Source: Pseudomonas sp. KBW05 (GTDB lineage Bacteria; Pseudomonadota; Gammaproteobacteria; Pseudomonadales; Pseudomonadaceae). Taken from it: a DNA stretch of 54,526 nucleotides. The stretch covers positions 15,420 through 69,945 of the forward strand of contig NZ_QAJM01000004.1 of NCBI RefSeq assembly GCF_003852405.1. The letters are read 5' to 3'. Numbering within the stretch: position 1 is the stretch's first letter; each line of letters starts with the position of its first letter. The notes under the pieces are model-generated. The model saw only the letters and a program-made list of their open reading frames with translations. It did no database searches and was not told the origin of the DNA. Shown here one piece after another: positions 40,884-49,222 of this stretch. The position numbers and the translations under genes are program-made.

Positions 40884-40911
40884 TTGTCTTGCCACGGGGA
40901 TGCGCTACCAT
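40884..40911 (+). promoter_or_regulatory. possible promoter of nrdR-rib genes
   Basis: TTGTCT (40884-40889) and TACCAT (40906-40911) are separated by 16 bases, 30 bases before the nrdR start. Both hexamers match consensus at about four positions. Confidence 0.4.
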
Positions 40912-40940
40912 GGCCCTCCCTTTTTTTGTTGCCTGCCACC

Positions 40941-41405
40941 ATGCACTGTCCCTTCTGCGGTGCCAACGACACCAAGGTCATTGACTCACGTCTGGTCGCC
41001 GAGGGCGATCAAGTGCGTCGCCGGCGCGAATGCCTGGCCTGCGGTGAGCGTTTCACCACCTTCGAAACCGCCGAACTGGTATTGCCGCGCCTGATCAAGT
41101 CTGACGGCAGCCGCCAGCCCTTCGACGAAGACAAACTGCGCGCCGGTATGCAGCGCGCCCTGGAAAAACGCCCGGTGAGTGTCGAGCGCCTGGAAGCCGC
41201 GCTGGTGCATATCAAGCACAAGCTGCGGGCGACCGGCGAGCGCGAGGTCAAGAGCCTGGTGGTTGGAGAGTTGGTGATGGGCGAGCTGCAAAAGCTCGAC
41301 GAAGTCGCCTATATCCGTTTCGCCTCGGTGTATCGACGCTTCCAGGACCTCAACGAGTTCCGCGAAGAAATCGACCGCCTGGCCCGTGAGCCTGCCAAAC
41401 AATGA
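40941..41405 (+). CDS. nrdR: transcriptional repressor NrdR
   Basis: NrdR represses ribonucleotide reductase genes in response to ATP/dATP. The 154-residue protein has an N-terminal zinc ribbon (Cys3, Cys6 in MHCPFCG and Cys31, Cys34 in CLACG) and an ATP-cone domain at about 49-139. The ATG at 40941 is chosen because the family begins MHCPFCG; the longer frame is not conserved. The end overlaps ribD (ATGA), the common nrdR-ribD linkage. Confidence 0.96.
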   Translation: MHCPFCGANDTKVIDSRLVAEGDQVRRRRECLACGERFTTFETAELVLPRLIKSDGSRQPFDEDKLRAGMQRALEKRPVSVERLEAALVHIKHKLRATGEREVKSLVVGELVMGELQKLDEVAYIRFASVYRRFQDLNEFREEIDRLAREPAKQ

Positions 41406-42538
41406 TCCCACCGTCTGCCGAACAAGCTGTCCTCGACGCCCATTACATGGCCCGCGCCCTCGAATTGGCGCGCAAAGGCCTGTACACCACCCATCCCAAC
41501 CCCCGGGTCGGCTGCGTGATCGTGCGCGATGGGCAGGTTGTCGGCGAAGGTTGGCATGAGCGCACCGGCGAGCCCCACGCTGAGCCCAACGCCCTGCGCG
41601 CCGCCGGTGACAAGGCCCGTGGCGCCACGGTGTACGTGACCCTCGAACCGTGCAGCCACCACGGCCGCACGCCGCCCTGCGCCGATGCGCTGGTGAGTGC
41701 CGGCGTGGCGCGCGTGGTGGCTGGCATGCAGGACCCGAACCCGGAAGTGGCGGGGCGCGGTATGCAGCGCCTGGCCCAGGCGGGGATCGAGATCCGCAGC
41801 GGCGTGCTGGAAAGCGAAGCGCGCGCATTGAACCCCGGTTTCCTTAAGCGCATGGAGCACGGCCTGCCGTTTGTGCGGGTCAAGCTGGCGATGAGCCTGG
41901 ACGGCCGCACCGCGATGGCCAGCGGCGAGAGCCAATGGATCACCGGCCCCGCCGCCCGCGCCGCCGTGCAGCGCCTGCGTGCCGAGGCCAGCGTGGTGCT
42001 GACCGGCGCCGACACGGTGCTGGCCGATGGTGCGCGCCTGACCGTACGCGCCGCCGAGCTGGGCCTGGACCCGGAAACCACCGCGCTCGCCATGTCGCGC
42101 CCGCCGTTGCGCGTGCTCATCGACGGCCGCCTGCGCGTGCCGCTCAACGCGCCGTTCTTCAAGGCCGGCCCGGCGTTGGTCATCACCTGCGTGACCGCGG
42201 AAAACCAGTTCCCCCGTGGCCCCGAGTGCCTGGTGGTGCCGGGCGTCGAGGGCCAGGTTGACCTGCGTTCGGCGCTGGTCGCCCTGGCGGCCCGTGGCGT
42301 CAACGAAGTGTTGGTGGAAGCCGGGCCAAGCCTGGCGGGCGCCTTTGCCCAGCAAGGCCTGGTGGATGAGTACGTGATTTTCATCGCCGGCAAGTTCCTC
42401 GGCTCCGCCGCGCGGCCTTTGCTGGACTGGCCGCTTGAGAAACTGGCAGACGCCCCCCAACTCAAGATCACTGAAATGCGCGCTGTAGGCGATGACTGGC
42501 GAGTCACTGCCATCCCTGTTCCTGCAGCGAGCGTATAA
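41402..42538 (+). CDS. ribD: bifunctional riboflavin deaminase/reductase RibD
   Basis: RibD performs the second and third steps of riboflavin synthesis from the GTP-derived pyrimidine. The N-terminal deaminase (about 1-145) has zinc ligands His59 (HAE motif with catalytic Glu61), Cys84 and Cys93 in [11 protein letters not shown]. The C-terminal reductase (about 155-370) includes [20 protein letters not shown] and [16 protein letters not shown]. Length 378 is normal. It overlaps nrdR by four bases and ribC follows after 45 bases. Confidence 0.96.
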   Translation: MIPPSAEQAVLDAHYMARALELARKGLYTTHPNPRVGCVIVRDGQVVGEGWHERTGEPHAEPNALRAAGDKARGATVYVTLEPCSHHGRTPPCADALVSAGVARVVAGMQDPNPEVAGRGMQRLAQAGIEIRSGVLESEARALNPGFLKRMEHGLPFVRVKLAMSLDGRTAMASGESQWITGPAARAAVQRLRAEASVVLTGADTVLADGARLTVRAAELGLDPETTALAMSRPPLRVLIDGRLRVPLNAPFFKAGPALVITCVTAENQFPRGPECLVVPGVEGQVDLRSALVALAARGVNEVLVEAGPSLAGAFAQQGLVDEYVIFIAGKFLGSAARPLLDWPLEKLADAPQLKITEMRAVGDDWRVTAIPVPAASV

Positions 42539-42583
42539 TTTTCTGCCTGCGCCCAGCGCGGTAACGTTTTCCAGGAGAAGGCC

Positions 42584-43246
42584 ATGTTCACCGGCATCAT
42601 CGAATCCATCGGCAGCATCCGTGCAATGACCCCAAAAGGCGGCGACGTACGCCTGTCGGTTGAAACCGGCAAGCTGGACCTCGGCGACGTCAAATTGGGC
42701 GACAGTATTGCCATCAACGGCGTGTGCCTGACCGTCATCGAGTTGCCAGGCAACGGTTTTGCCGCCGATGTCAGCCGGGAAACCCTGGACTGCACCGCGA
42801 TGAACGACCTCAAGGCCGGCAGCCCGGTGAACCTGGAAAAAGCCCTGACCCCGACCACCCGTCTGGGCGGCCACCTGGTCAGCGGCCACGTGGATGGCGT
42901 CGGCGAAGTGGTCGCGCGCAGCGAAAACGCGCGGGCCGTGGAATTCCGCATTCGCGCGCCCAAAGAGCTGGCCAAGTACATCGCCCACAAAGGCTCGATC
43001 ACCGTCGATGGCACCAGCCTGACCGTGAACGCCGTGAACGGCGCCGAATTCGAACTGACCATCATTCCCCACACCCTCAGCGAAACCATCATGGCGTCTT
43101 ACCAGCCTGGTCGCCGGGTGAACCTGGAAGTGGACTTGCTTGCCCGTTACCTGGAGCGCCTGTTGTTGGGCGATAAGGCCGCAGAGCCGAGTGCCGGGAA
43201 CATCACCGAAAGTTTTCTGGCCGCTAACGGCTACCTGAAATCCTGA
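42584..43246 (+). CDS. ribC: riboflavin synthase subunit alpha
   Basis: This enzyme forms riboflavin from two molecules of dimethylribityllumazine. The 220-residue protein has the MFTGIIESIG start and two tandem lumazine-binding repeats (about 1-97 and 98-195), each with an SINGVCLTV- or SLTVNAVNG-like block. AGGAGA precedes the ATG. Symbols vary: ribC in P. aeruginosa, ribE elsewhere. It lies between ribD and the ribBA-type gene. Confidence 0.95.
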   Translation: MFTGIIESIGSIRAMTPKGGDVRLSVETGKLDLGDVKLGDSIAINGVCLTVIELPGNGFAADVSRETLDCTAMNDLKAGSPVNLEKALTPTTRLGGHLVSGHVDGVGEVVARSENARAVEFRIRAPKELAKYIAHKGSITVDGTSLTVNAVNGAEFELTIIPHTLSETIMASYQPGRRVNLEVDLLARYLERLLLGDKAAEPSAGNITESFLAANGYLKS

Positions 43247-43261
43247 CCAAGGGGGTGCCGC

Positions 43262-44353
43262 GTGGCGCTCAATAGCATCGAAGAACTGGTTGAAGACATC
43301 CGCCAAGGCAAGATGGTCATCCTGATGGATGACGAAGACCGCGAGAACGAAGGCGACATCATCATGGCCGCCGAAGCGTGCCAGGCTGAGCACATCAACT
43401 TCATGGCCAAGCACGCCCGCGGGCTGATCTGCATGCCCATGAGCCGCGAGCGCTGCGAACTGCTCAAGCTGCCGTTGATGGCACCGCGCAATGGTTCGGG
43501 GTTTGGCACCAAGTTCACCGTGTCCATCGAAGCCACGACGGGTGTTACCACCGGTATCTCCGCCGCTGACCGCGCGCGCACCGTGCAAGCCGCTTCCGCG
43601 AAGGACGCCAAGGCTGAAGACATCGTCAGCCCCGGTCACATCTTCCCGCTGATGGCCCAGCCCGGTGGAACCCTGGCCCGCGCTGGCCACACCGAAGCCG
43701 CCTGCGACCTCGCGCGCATGGCCGGTTTCGAGCCAAGCGGCGTGATCTGCGAAGTGATGAACGACGACGGCACCATGGCCCGTCGCCCGGAACTGGAAAC
43801 CTTTGCCGCCGAACACAACCTCAAGATCGGCACCATTGCCGACCTGATCCACTACCGGATGATCCACGAACGTACCGTTCAGCGGATTGCCGAGCAGCCA
43901 CTGGATAGCGAACTGGGCCAATTCAATTTGGTGACCTACCGTGATTCAGTGGAAGGCGACGTGCACATGGCCCTGACCCTGGGCACCATTTGCGCCGAAG
44001 AGCCGACCCTGGTGCGCGTGCACAACATGGACCCGCTGCGCGACCTGCTGATGGTCAAGCAGCCGGGCCGCTGGAGCCTGCGCGCCGCCATGGCTGCGGT
44101 TTCCGAGGCAGGCAGTGGCGTGGTGCTGTTGCTCGGCCACCCACTGGATGGCGATGTGTTGCTGGCGCATATCCGCGAAACCGCCGACCACGCGCCGGTG
44201 AAAAAACCGACCACCTACAGCATTGTCGGTGCCGGTTCGCAGATCCTGCGTGACCTCGGTGTGCGCAAAATGCGCCTGATGAGTGCACCCATGAAATTTA
44301 ATGCCATATCCGGTTTCGACCTGGAAGTAGTAGAATACGTGCCCTCCGAATAA
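43262..44353 (+). CDS. ribB: DHBP synthase with degenerate GTP cyclohydrolase II domain (RibBX type)
   Basis: The N-terminal half (about 1-200) is 3,4-dihydroxy-2-butanone-4-phosphate synthase, with the acidic loop DDEDRENEGDI at 23-33 and HTEAACDLARMAGF. The C-terminal half resembles cyclohydrolase II but lacks the zinc cysteines of the ECLTGD and CDCG motifs, so it is probably not a GTP cyclohydrolase. This matches the RibBX variant described in Proteobacteria; the active enzyme is the separate ribA at 47304. The start is GTG (MALNSIEELVEDI). The 363-residue length equals that of intact RibBA. Confidence 0.93.
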   Translation: MALNSIEELVEDIRQGKMVILMDDEDRENEGDIIMAAEACQAEHINFMAKHARGLICMPMSRERCELLKLPLMAPRNGSGFGTKFTVSIEATTGVTTGISAADRARTVQAASAKDAKAEDIVSPGHIFPLMAQPGGTLARAGHTEAACDLARMAGFEPSGVICEVMNDDGTMARRPELETFAAEHNLKIGTIADLIHYRMIHERTVQRIAEQPLDSELGQFNLVTYRDSVEGDVHMALTLGTICAEEPTLVRVHNMDPLRDLLMVKQPGRWSLRAAMAAVSEAGSGVVLLLGHPLDGDVLLAHIRETADHAPVKKPTTYSIVGAGSQILRDLGVRKMRLMSAPMKFNAISGFDLEVVEYVPSE

Positions 44354-44398
44354 AGGCCGGCGATTCCTGCCCCTTGTTCGCGGTTAAATCATCACTAA

Positions 44399-44419
44399 GG
44401 GACGCCGTTTGTGCGTCCC
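44399..44419 (+). promoter_or_regulatory. hairpin in the ribB-ribH spacer
   Basis: GGGACGC and GCGTCCC form a perfect 7-base-pair stem with a 7-base loop, then the palindrome CTCTTTAAGAG. There is no T run, so it is more likely an mRNA processing or stability element than a terminator. It lies in an 88-base gap. Confidence 0.35.
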
Positions 44420-44441
44420 GGCTCTTTAAGAGATTTGTCGA

Positions 44442-44918
44442 ATGACCCTGAAGACCATCGAAGGTACCTTCATCGCCCCCAAAGGCCGCTACGCCCTGGT
44501 AGTTGGCCGCTTCAACAGCTTCGTGGTTGAAAGCCTGGTAAGCGGTGCCGTGGACGCCCTGGTTCGCCACGGTGTGAGCGAGAGCGACATCACCATTATC
44601 CGTGCGCCTGGCGCCTTCGAAATTCCACTGGTTGCGCAAAAAGTTGCTCAGCAGGGTGAGTACGCGGCGATCATCGCCCTGGGCGCGGTCATTCGTGGCG
44701 GTACCCCGCACTTCGAATACGTGGCAGGCGAATGCACCAAGGGCTTGGCCCAGGTGTCCATGGAGTTCGGCGTACCCGTCGCGTTCGGCGTACTGACCGT
44801 TGATTCCATCGAGCAAGCCATCGAGCGTTCCGGCACCAAGGCCGGCAACAAAGGCGCTGAAGCTGCCTTGTCCGCCCTGGAAATGGTTAGCCTGCTGTCG
44901 CAGTTGGAGGCCAAGTGA
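44442..44918 (+). CDS. ribH: 6,7-dimethyl-8-ribityllumazine synthase
   Basis: Lumazine synthase joins the RibB product with the pyrimidine to make the riboflavin synthase substrate. The 158-residue protein has the active-site segment [19 protein letters not shown], with the catalytic histidine in TPHFEYV, and [16 protein letters not shown]. It probably assembles as a capsid-like or pentameric particle. The stop overlaps the nusB start by four bases (GTGA). Confidence 0.96.
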   Translation: MTLKTIEGTFIAPKGRYALVVGRFNSFVVESLVSGAVDALVRHGVSESDITIIRAPGAFEIPLVAQKVAQQGEYAAIIALGAVIRGGTPHFEYVAGECTKGLAQVSMEFGVPVAFGVLTVDSIEQAIERSGTKAGNKGAEAALSALEMVSLLSQLEAK

Positions 44919-45415
44919 TTTCCGACGAGAGCGATCGTTTCAACCCGCGTGACGAGCGTCCGGCCGACGCTGGCAAGCCATCGAAGAACGAGAAGCGTCG
45001 CGCTGCTCGTCAGTTGGCGACCCAGGCACTGTATCAGCGCCACCTGGCCGGTACTTCGCTGAACGAAATCGAAGCGCAGTTTCGCGTCGACAACGATTTT
45101 ACCTTCGCCGACCTGCCGTACTTCCACGACATCCTGCACGGTGTGCATGCGCACCTGACCGAGATCGACACGGCCCTGGCACCTTGCCTGGACCTGACCA
45201 TCGAAGAGCTGGACCCGGTTGAACTGTGCGTGATGCGCCTGTCTGCCTGGGAACTGCTGTACCGCGTCGACGTGCCGTACCGCGTAGTGATCAACGAAGG
45301 CATCGAGCTGGCGAAAGTCTACGGTTCGACCGACGGTCACAAGTTCGTCAACGGCGTGCTCGACAAGCTGGCCCCGCGCCTGCGTGAAGCCGAAGTGAAG
45401 GCGTACAAGCGCTAA
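44915..45415 (+). CDS. nusB: transcription antitermination factor NusB
   Basis: NusB binds boxA RNA with NusE (S10, encoded at 4130) to stop premature termination in rRNA operons. The 166-residue protein has an N-terminal extension of about 25 residues and then the helical NusB core ([50 protein letters not shown]). It starts at GTG overlapping ribH. The ribH-nusB-thiL linkage is standard. Confidence 0.96.
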   Translation: MISDESDRFNPRDERPADAGKPSKNEKRRAARQLATQALYQRHLAGTSLNEIEAQFRVDNDFTFADLPYFHDILHGVHAHLTEIDTALAPCLDLTIEELDPVELCVMRLSAWELLYRVDVPYRVVINEGIELAKVYGSTDGHKFVNGVLDKLAPRLREAEVKAYKR

Positions 45416-45433
45416 CCTGCGCTTGAGTTCGCA

Positions 45434-46399
45434 ATGGGCGAGTTTGAGCTGATCCGCAAATACTTCGCCGCCGCGCCTTGTGCGCAGGGCGGCGAAGGCA
45501 TTGCCCTGGGGATCGGCGACGACTGCGCCTTGCTGGCGCTCCCCGCCGGGGAGCAGTTGGCAATCTCCACCGATACCTTGGTGGCCGGGGTGCATTTTTC
45601 CGACCCCTGCGACCCGTTCCTGCTCGGCCAGCGCTCGTTGGCCGTGGCCGTGAGCGACCTGGCCGCCATGGGCGCCCATCCCCTTGCATTCACCCTTGCC
45701 CTTACCACCCCGACGGTCGATGCCGATTGGCTGCAACGCTATGCCCAGGGTTTGAACGCCATGGCGCAAAGCTGCGGCGTGTGCCTGGTCGGCGGTGACA
45801 CCACACGCGGCCCGCTGAGCCTGACCCTGACCGTGTTTGGTCGGGTGCCCGCCGGGCAAGCGTTGACGCGCAGCGGGGCGCAGCCGGGCGACTTATTGTG
45901 TGTGGGCGGCGAGTTGGGCAATGCCGCTGGCGCCTTGCCATTGGTCTTGGGCCAGCGCAGCGCCGAGGCGGCGATTGCCGAACCGTTGCTGGCGCACTAT
46001 TGGTCGCCGCAACCGCAGTTGGCGTTGGGGCTGGCGTTGCGGGGCAAGGCGACCTCGGCGATGGATATCTCCGACGGGTTGCTGGCCGATTGCGGGCATA
46101 TCGCCAAGGCGTCGGCTGTCAGCCTGTTGATCGAACGCCAGCGGTTGCCATTGTCCCAGGCGCTGCTGGCGTTTGTCGGTGACGACGACGCGCGCGTGGC
46201 GGCCTTGAGCGGGGGCGACGACTACGTGCTGGCGTTCACCCTGCCGCCTGGCGAACTGGCGCCGCTGCTGGCGGACGGTTGGCCGATCCACGTGATCGGC
46301 CGGGTCGAGGCGGGGCAGGGCGTGACGCTGCTGGACGCCAACGGCCAGGACATCACCCCGGCCGTGCGTGGCTATCAGCACTTTCGCGAAGCGCCGTAA
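45434..46399 (+). CDS. thiL: thiamine-monophosphate kinase
   Basis: ThiL phosphorylates thiamine monophosphate to thiamine diphosphate, the last step of cofactor synthesis. The 321-residue protein has the AIR-synthase-like fold: GIGDDCALL near residue 26, AVAVSDLAAMGA with metal-binding aspartates, GGDTTRG and MDISDGLLADCGH. It lies 18 bases after nusB. In other pseudomonads pgpA follows directly; here a binding-protein gene does. Dxs in this window needs its product. Confidence 0.95.
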   Translation: MGEFELIRKYFAAAPCAQGGEGIALGIGDDCALLALPAGEQLAISTDTLVAGVHFSDPCDPFLLGQRSLAVAVSDLAAMGAHPLAFTLALTTPTVDADWLQRYAQGLNAMAQSCGVCLVGGDTTRGPLSLTLTVFGRVPAGQALTRSGAQPGDLLCVGGELGNAAGALPLVLGQRSAEAAIAEPLLAHYWSPQPQLALGLALRGKATSAMDISDGLLADCGHIAKASAVSLLIERQRLPLSQALLAFVGDDDARVAALSGGDDYVLAFTLPPGELAPLLADGWPIHVIGRVEAGQGVTLLDANGQDITPAVRGYQHFREAP

Positions 46400-46454
46400 G
46401 TCGGCGACCTGCGCTACCCTCTACAAAGTCATTCCGGAGTAGGAGCTTGTCACC

Positions 46455-47174
46455 ATGGATGTGCGCCACTGGCTGTTGATCCTGCTGTGCGCCCTCACAC
46501 CTCTGGTGCACGCCGATGAGGCGCCGGGCAAGGTCATGCTGGCCAGTGAAGCCTGGAACGACTACACCAACGCCGATGGCAGCGGCCTGGCCTGGGACGT
46601 GCTGCGCCTAGTGTTCGAGCCGGCCGGCATCAAGCTGCAAACCCGTACTGTGCCGTATACCCGCTCGGTAGGCCTGGCCCAGCGCGGCGAGGTAGATGGC
46701 TGGGTCGGCTCCTACCGGGACGAAGCCACTGGCGTGCTCTACCCCCACTGGAATTTCGACTCCGATCACATCTACGCCCTCGGCCTGGCCGGCACGCCGG
46801 CGCCGACCGTGGCCACGCTGGGCAATTACCGCCTGGCCTGGGTGCGTGGCTACAAGTACGAGGAGTACTTGCCCAACGTGCGCCGCTTCAACCAGATCGA
46901 ACGCCGCGATGGCATTCTGCCGATGCTGCAACACGGTCGGGCCGACTTCTATATCGATGCGTTGACCGAAGCGAAGTACGTCCTTGCCCAGTCCAGCGAC
47001 CCCTCGAAGTTCCAGCTCACCCATATTGCCGAGCTGCCGCTGTATATCGGTTTTGCCGATACCGAACGAGGGCGAGCGTTGATGGCCGTGTACGACCAGC
47101 GCGTCGCAACCTTGGTGAAAAGCGGCGAACTGAAGGCGATCTTCGAGCGCTGGAACCAGCCGTATCCGTTCTGA
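46455..47174 (+). CDS. periplasmic substrate-binding protein, family 3 like
   Basis: A 239-residue exported protein (signal MDVRHWLLILLCALTPLVHA) with the SBP_bac_3 fold: LVFEPAGIKLQTRTVPYTRSV, then a hinge and the C-terminal lobe ending IFERWNQPYPF. No permease or ATPase is nearby, so it may be a stand-alone sensor or borrow a transporter. GGAG lies 9 bases before the ATG. It occupies the thiL-ribA interval where pgpA is often found. The ligand is unknown. Confidence 0.8.
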   Translation: MDVRHWLLILLCALTPLVHADEAPGKVMLASEAWNDYTNADGSGLAWDVLRLVFEPAGIKLQTRTVPYTRSVGLAQRGEVDGWVGSYRDEATGVLYPHWNFDSDHIYALGLAGTPAPTVATLGNYRLAWVRGYKYEEYLPNVRRFNQIERRDGILPMLQHGRADFYIDALTEAKYVLAQSSDPSKFQLTHIAELPLYIGFADTERGRALMAVYDQRVATLVKSGELKAIFERWNQPYPF

Positions 47175-47261
47175 CCTGCATAGAACCAGGATGAAGGCCA
47201 ATCGAACCTATTGATCTTTATCAGCGATAATTCAGCTTAAGCGTCTGTAGGAACGTGCTGT

Positions 47262-47267
47262 TACAAT
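47262..47267 (+). promoter_or_regulatory. possible -10 element upstream of ribA
   Basis: TACAAT lies 37 bases before the ribA start. No convincing -35 is found at 16-18 bases. A promoter here is plausible because 129 bases separate ribA from the preceding gene. Confidence 0.3.
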
Positions 47268-47303
47268 GGCCGCCTTTGTAAAAACTGAAATCAGGAGCAC
47301 ACG

Positions 47304-47921
47304 GTGCCCGTCGTTTTCGTCGCCGCTTCCAAGCTGCCTACCCCTTTTGCCACGTTCACCATGAACGGCTTTCTTGAAGAAGCCACCGGGCGCGAGCACG
47401 TCGTGCTCAGCCTCGGCGATATCGCTGACGGCGCTCCGGTGCTGGGCCGCGTGCATTCCGAGTGCCTGACCGGTGATGCACTGTTCAGCCAGCGTTGCGA
47501 CTGCGGTTCGCAACTGGAAGCGGCGATGCGCGCCATCGCCCGTGAAGGCCGTGGTGTGCTGCTGTACTTGCGTCAGGAAGGCCGTGGCATTGGCCTGATG
47601 AACAAGATCCGCGCCTACGAGCTGCAAGATGGCGGCGCCGATACCGTCGAGGCCAATGAGCGCCTGGGTTTTGCCGCCGACCAGCGCGACTACGCGATCT
47701 GCCTGCCGATGCTCGAACACCTGGGGGTCAAATCCCTGCGCCTGATGACCAACAACCCGCGCAAGGTCAAAGCCTTGACCGAGATGGGCATCACCGTCGC
47801 CGAGCGAGTGCCGCTGCACACCGGGCACAACCCGCACAACAAACTCTACCTGGCCACCAAGGCCAGCAAGCTCGACCACATGATGGGCAACGAGCATCAG
47901 GGCGAGGTTGACCGCGCGTGA
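47304..47921 (+). CDS. ribA: GTP cyclohydrolase II
   Basis: RibA opens GTP to start riboflavin synthesis. The 205-residue protein keeps all zinc ligands, Cys54, Cys65 and Cys67 ([20 protein letters not shown]), and the catalytic loop [20 protein letters not shown]. The GTG start has AGGAGC upstream. As the RibB in this window has lost its own cyclohydrolase site, this gene probably supplies the step. Its stop overlaps the next start (GTGA). Confidence 0.96.
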   Translation: MPVVFVAASKLPTPFATFTMNGFLEEATGREHVVLSLGDIADGAPVLGRVHSECLTGDALFSQRCDCGSQLEAAMRAIAREGRGVLLYLRQEGRGIGLMNKIRAYELQDGGADTVEANERLGFAADQRDYAICLPMLEHLGVKSLRLMTNNPRKVKALTEMGITVAERVPLHTGHNPHNKLYLATKASKLDHMMGNEHQGEVDRA

Positions 47922-48337
47922 CCCGTGGCCAGGTGAAACGGCGACTGTCCTTCAACTGGTGGCAGTACCTGGCCCTGGCACTGCTGCCCTTGTTTGTGAT
48001 CAACCTGGTGTTCGGCCAAGCCGAATCCTTGCTGCCCGTGCTGGCCATGCCGTTCTTTATCGCCGGCGTGGCCTCGATGTTTCTGAGCCTGCGCTATTTT
48101 CATGGCTATAAACACGCGCTGATCGCCACCTCGAAAGCCCTCGATACTCCTGAAGAACCGGCCGCCTGGATCACCCTGGCGGCCCGTCGGCGTACCGCAT
48201 TGTTGATTGCCGCCGTGCCTGCCTGGATCGGTGCGCTGGCGGTATTTGTCGGCCTGGAAGCGGTGCCGTTGTTTCTATTGGCGCTGTCGACCCTGGTGCT
48301 GTTCTACCTGTATCGCATCCCCCGTCAACTGGGATGA
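47918..48337 (+). CDS. small inner-membrane protein of unknown function
   Basis: A 139-residue protein not assigned to a family. Three to four hydrophobic segments are visible: [37 protein letters not shown], and a long C-terminal stretch from [19 protein letters not shown] to LFYLYRI. Start is GTG overlapping ribA by four bases, and its stop overlaps the BtuF-like start (ATGA). The tight coupling to ribA and a cobalamin-type binding protein suggests a shared role, but nothing in its sequence shows one. P. aeruginosa has a gene here. Confidence 0.8.
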   Translation: MTRGQVKRRLSFNWWQYLALALLPLFVINLVFGQAESLLPVLAMPFFIAGVASMFLSLRYFHGYKHALIATSKALDTPEEPAAWITLAARRRTALLIAAVPAWIGALAVFVGLEAVPLFLLALSTLVLFYLYRIPRQLG

Positions 48338-49122
48338 GGCATCGCTGGCTGGCGCTCCTGCTGCTGGCATGCAGCGTCCAGGCGCTGGCGGCCGAACGCG
48401 TGGTCAGCCTGGCGCCATCCCTTTCTGAAATCGTGGTTGAACTGGGCGCTGCCGACTTGCTGGTGGGCGTGCTCGATGGCGGCGAACGCCCACCAGCCCT
48501 GGCGACGCTGCCGTCGGTCGGGCACTACGGTCAGTTGAACATCGAGGGCCTGCTCAGCCTCAAGCCCGACCTGATCCTGCTCTGGCCCGGCAGCGTCGGC
48601 CCGGCTCAGCGTGAGCAGTTGCGGCGCTTGAATATCCCGGTCTATGTCGCCGAACCTCACAGCCTTGAACAGCTCGCCAGCCAGGTCCAGGCCATTGCAG
48701 ATCGGTTGGGCCGTGCCGATGCCGGTAGCCAACTGGCCGCGCAGTTGCGCCAGCGCTTGGGCGAACTGCGCCAGCGCTACCATCGGGATGAGCCGCTGCG
48801 GGTGTTTTATCAAGTGTGGAACCAGCCGCTGTACACCGTGGGTGGCGGGCAGATCATCAGCGATGCGCTAAGCGTTTGCGGCGCACGTAATGTGTTTGAT
48901 GACCTCATATTGCCCGCGCCACAGGTGAGCATCGAGTCGGTGTTGCAGCGTGATCCCGAGGTGATTCTGGTGGGCGATCAGGCGCAGAAGGATGCCTGGC
49001 GTGTCTGGCCAAACATGGCCGCGCGCGTGCGGTTGGTGCCGGATAAAGGGCTGGAGCGGCCCAGTGGGCAGATGGTGGAGGCGGTGGCGCGGTTGTGTCA
49101 GGTGATATCGCCTGACCTGTGA
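48334..49122 (+). CDS. btuF: BtuF-like periplasmic cobalamin-binding protein
   Basis: A 262-residue exported protein (signal [19 protein letters not shown]) of the class III metal-chelate binding family. The start of the mature protein, ERVVSLAPSLSEIVVELGA, and GLLSLKPDLILLW match BtuF. No BtuC or BtuD gene is adjacent, so its transporter is elsewhere. It is coupled to the membrane protein before it (ATGA) and faces btuB across a REPIN, so B12 uptake is the likely role. Haem or siderophore binding cannot be excluded. Confidence 0.8.
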   Translation: MRHRWLALLLLACSVQALAAERVVSLAPSLSEIVVELGAADLLVGVLDGGERPPALATLPSVGHYGQLNIEGLLSLKPDLILLWPGSVGPAQREQLRRLNIPVYVAEPHSLEQLASQVQAIADRLGRADAGSQLAAQLRQRLGELRQRYHRDEPLRVFYQVWNQPLYTVGGGQIISDALSVCGARNVFDDLILPAPQVSIESVLQRDPEVILVGDQAQKDAWRVWPNMAARVRLVPDKGLERPSGQMVEAVARLCQVISPDL

Positions 49123-49129
49123 GACCGCT

Positions 49130-49202
49130 TTCGCGAGCAAGCCCGCTCCCACACTTTGATTTGCGAATACTTTCAAAATGTGGGAGCGGGCTTGCTCGCG
49201 AA
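49130..49202. repeat. REPIN copy 5
   Basis: TTCGCGAGCAAGCCCGCTCC (from 49130) and its complement (ending 49202) flank a 25-base spacer. It lies between the convergent btuF and btuB genes and may serve as their transcript end. Confidence 0.93.
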
Positions 49203-49222
49203 GAGGCCAGTACAGGCGCCGA

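Noticed and set aside
40841-40900. NrdR boxes in the ybaY-nrdR spacer
   Set aside because: The inverted repeat there (ATAGCC/GGCTAT) does not match the ACAC-AT-rich-GTGT pattern.
41309-43921. An 870-codon open frame on the - strand opposite nrdR, ribD, ribC and ribB
   Set aside because: High G+C at third positions keeps the antisense frame open. The protein is low-complexity in His, Gly and Gln and matches nothing recognised.
44354-44441. Possible FMN riboswitch in the riboflavin cluster
   Set aside because: None of the conserved RFN blocks is visible here, before ribC or before ribB; the only structure is a simple 7-base-pair stem.
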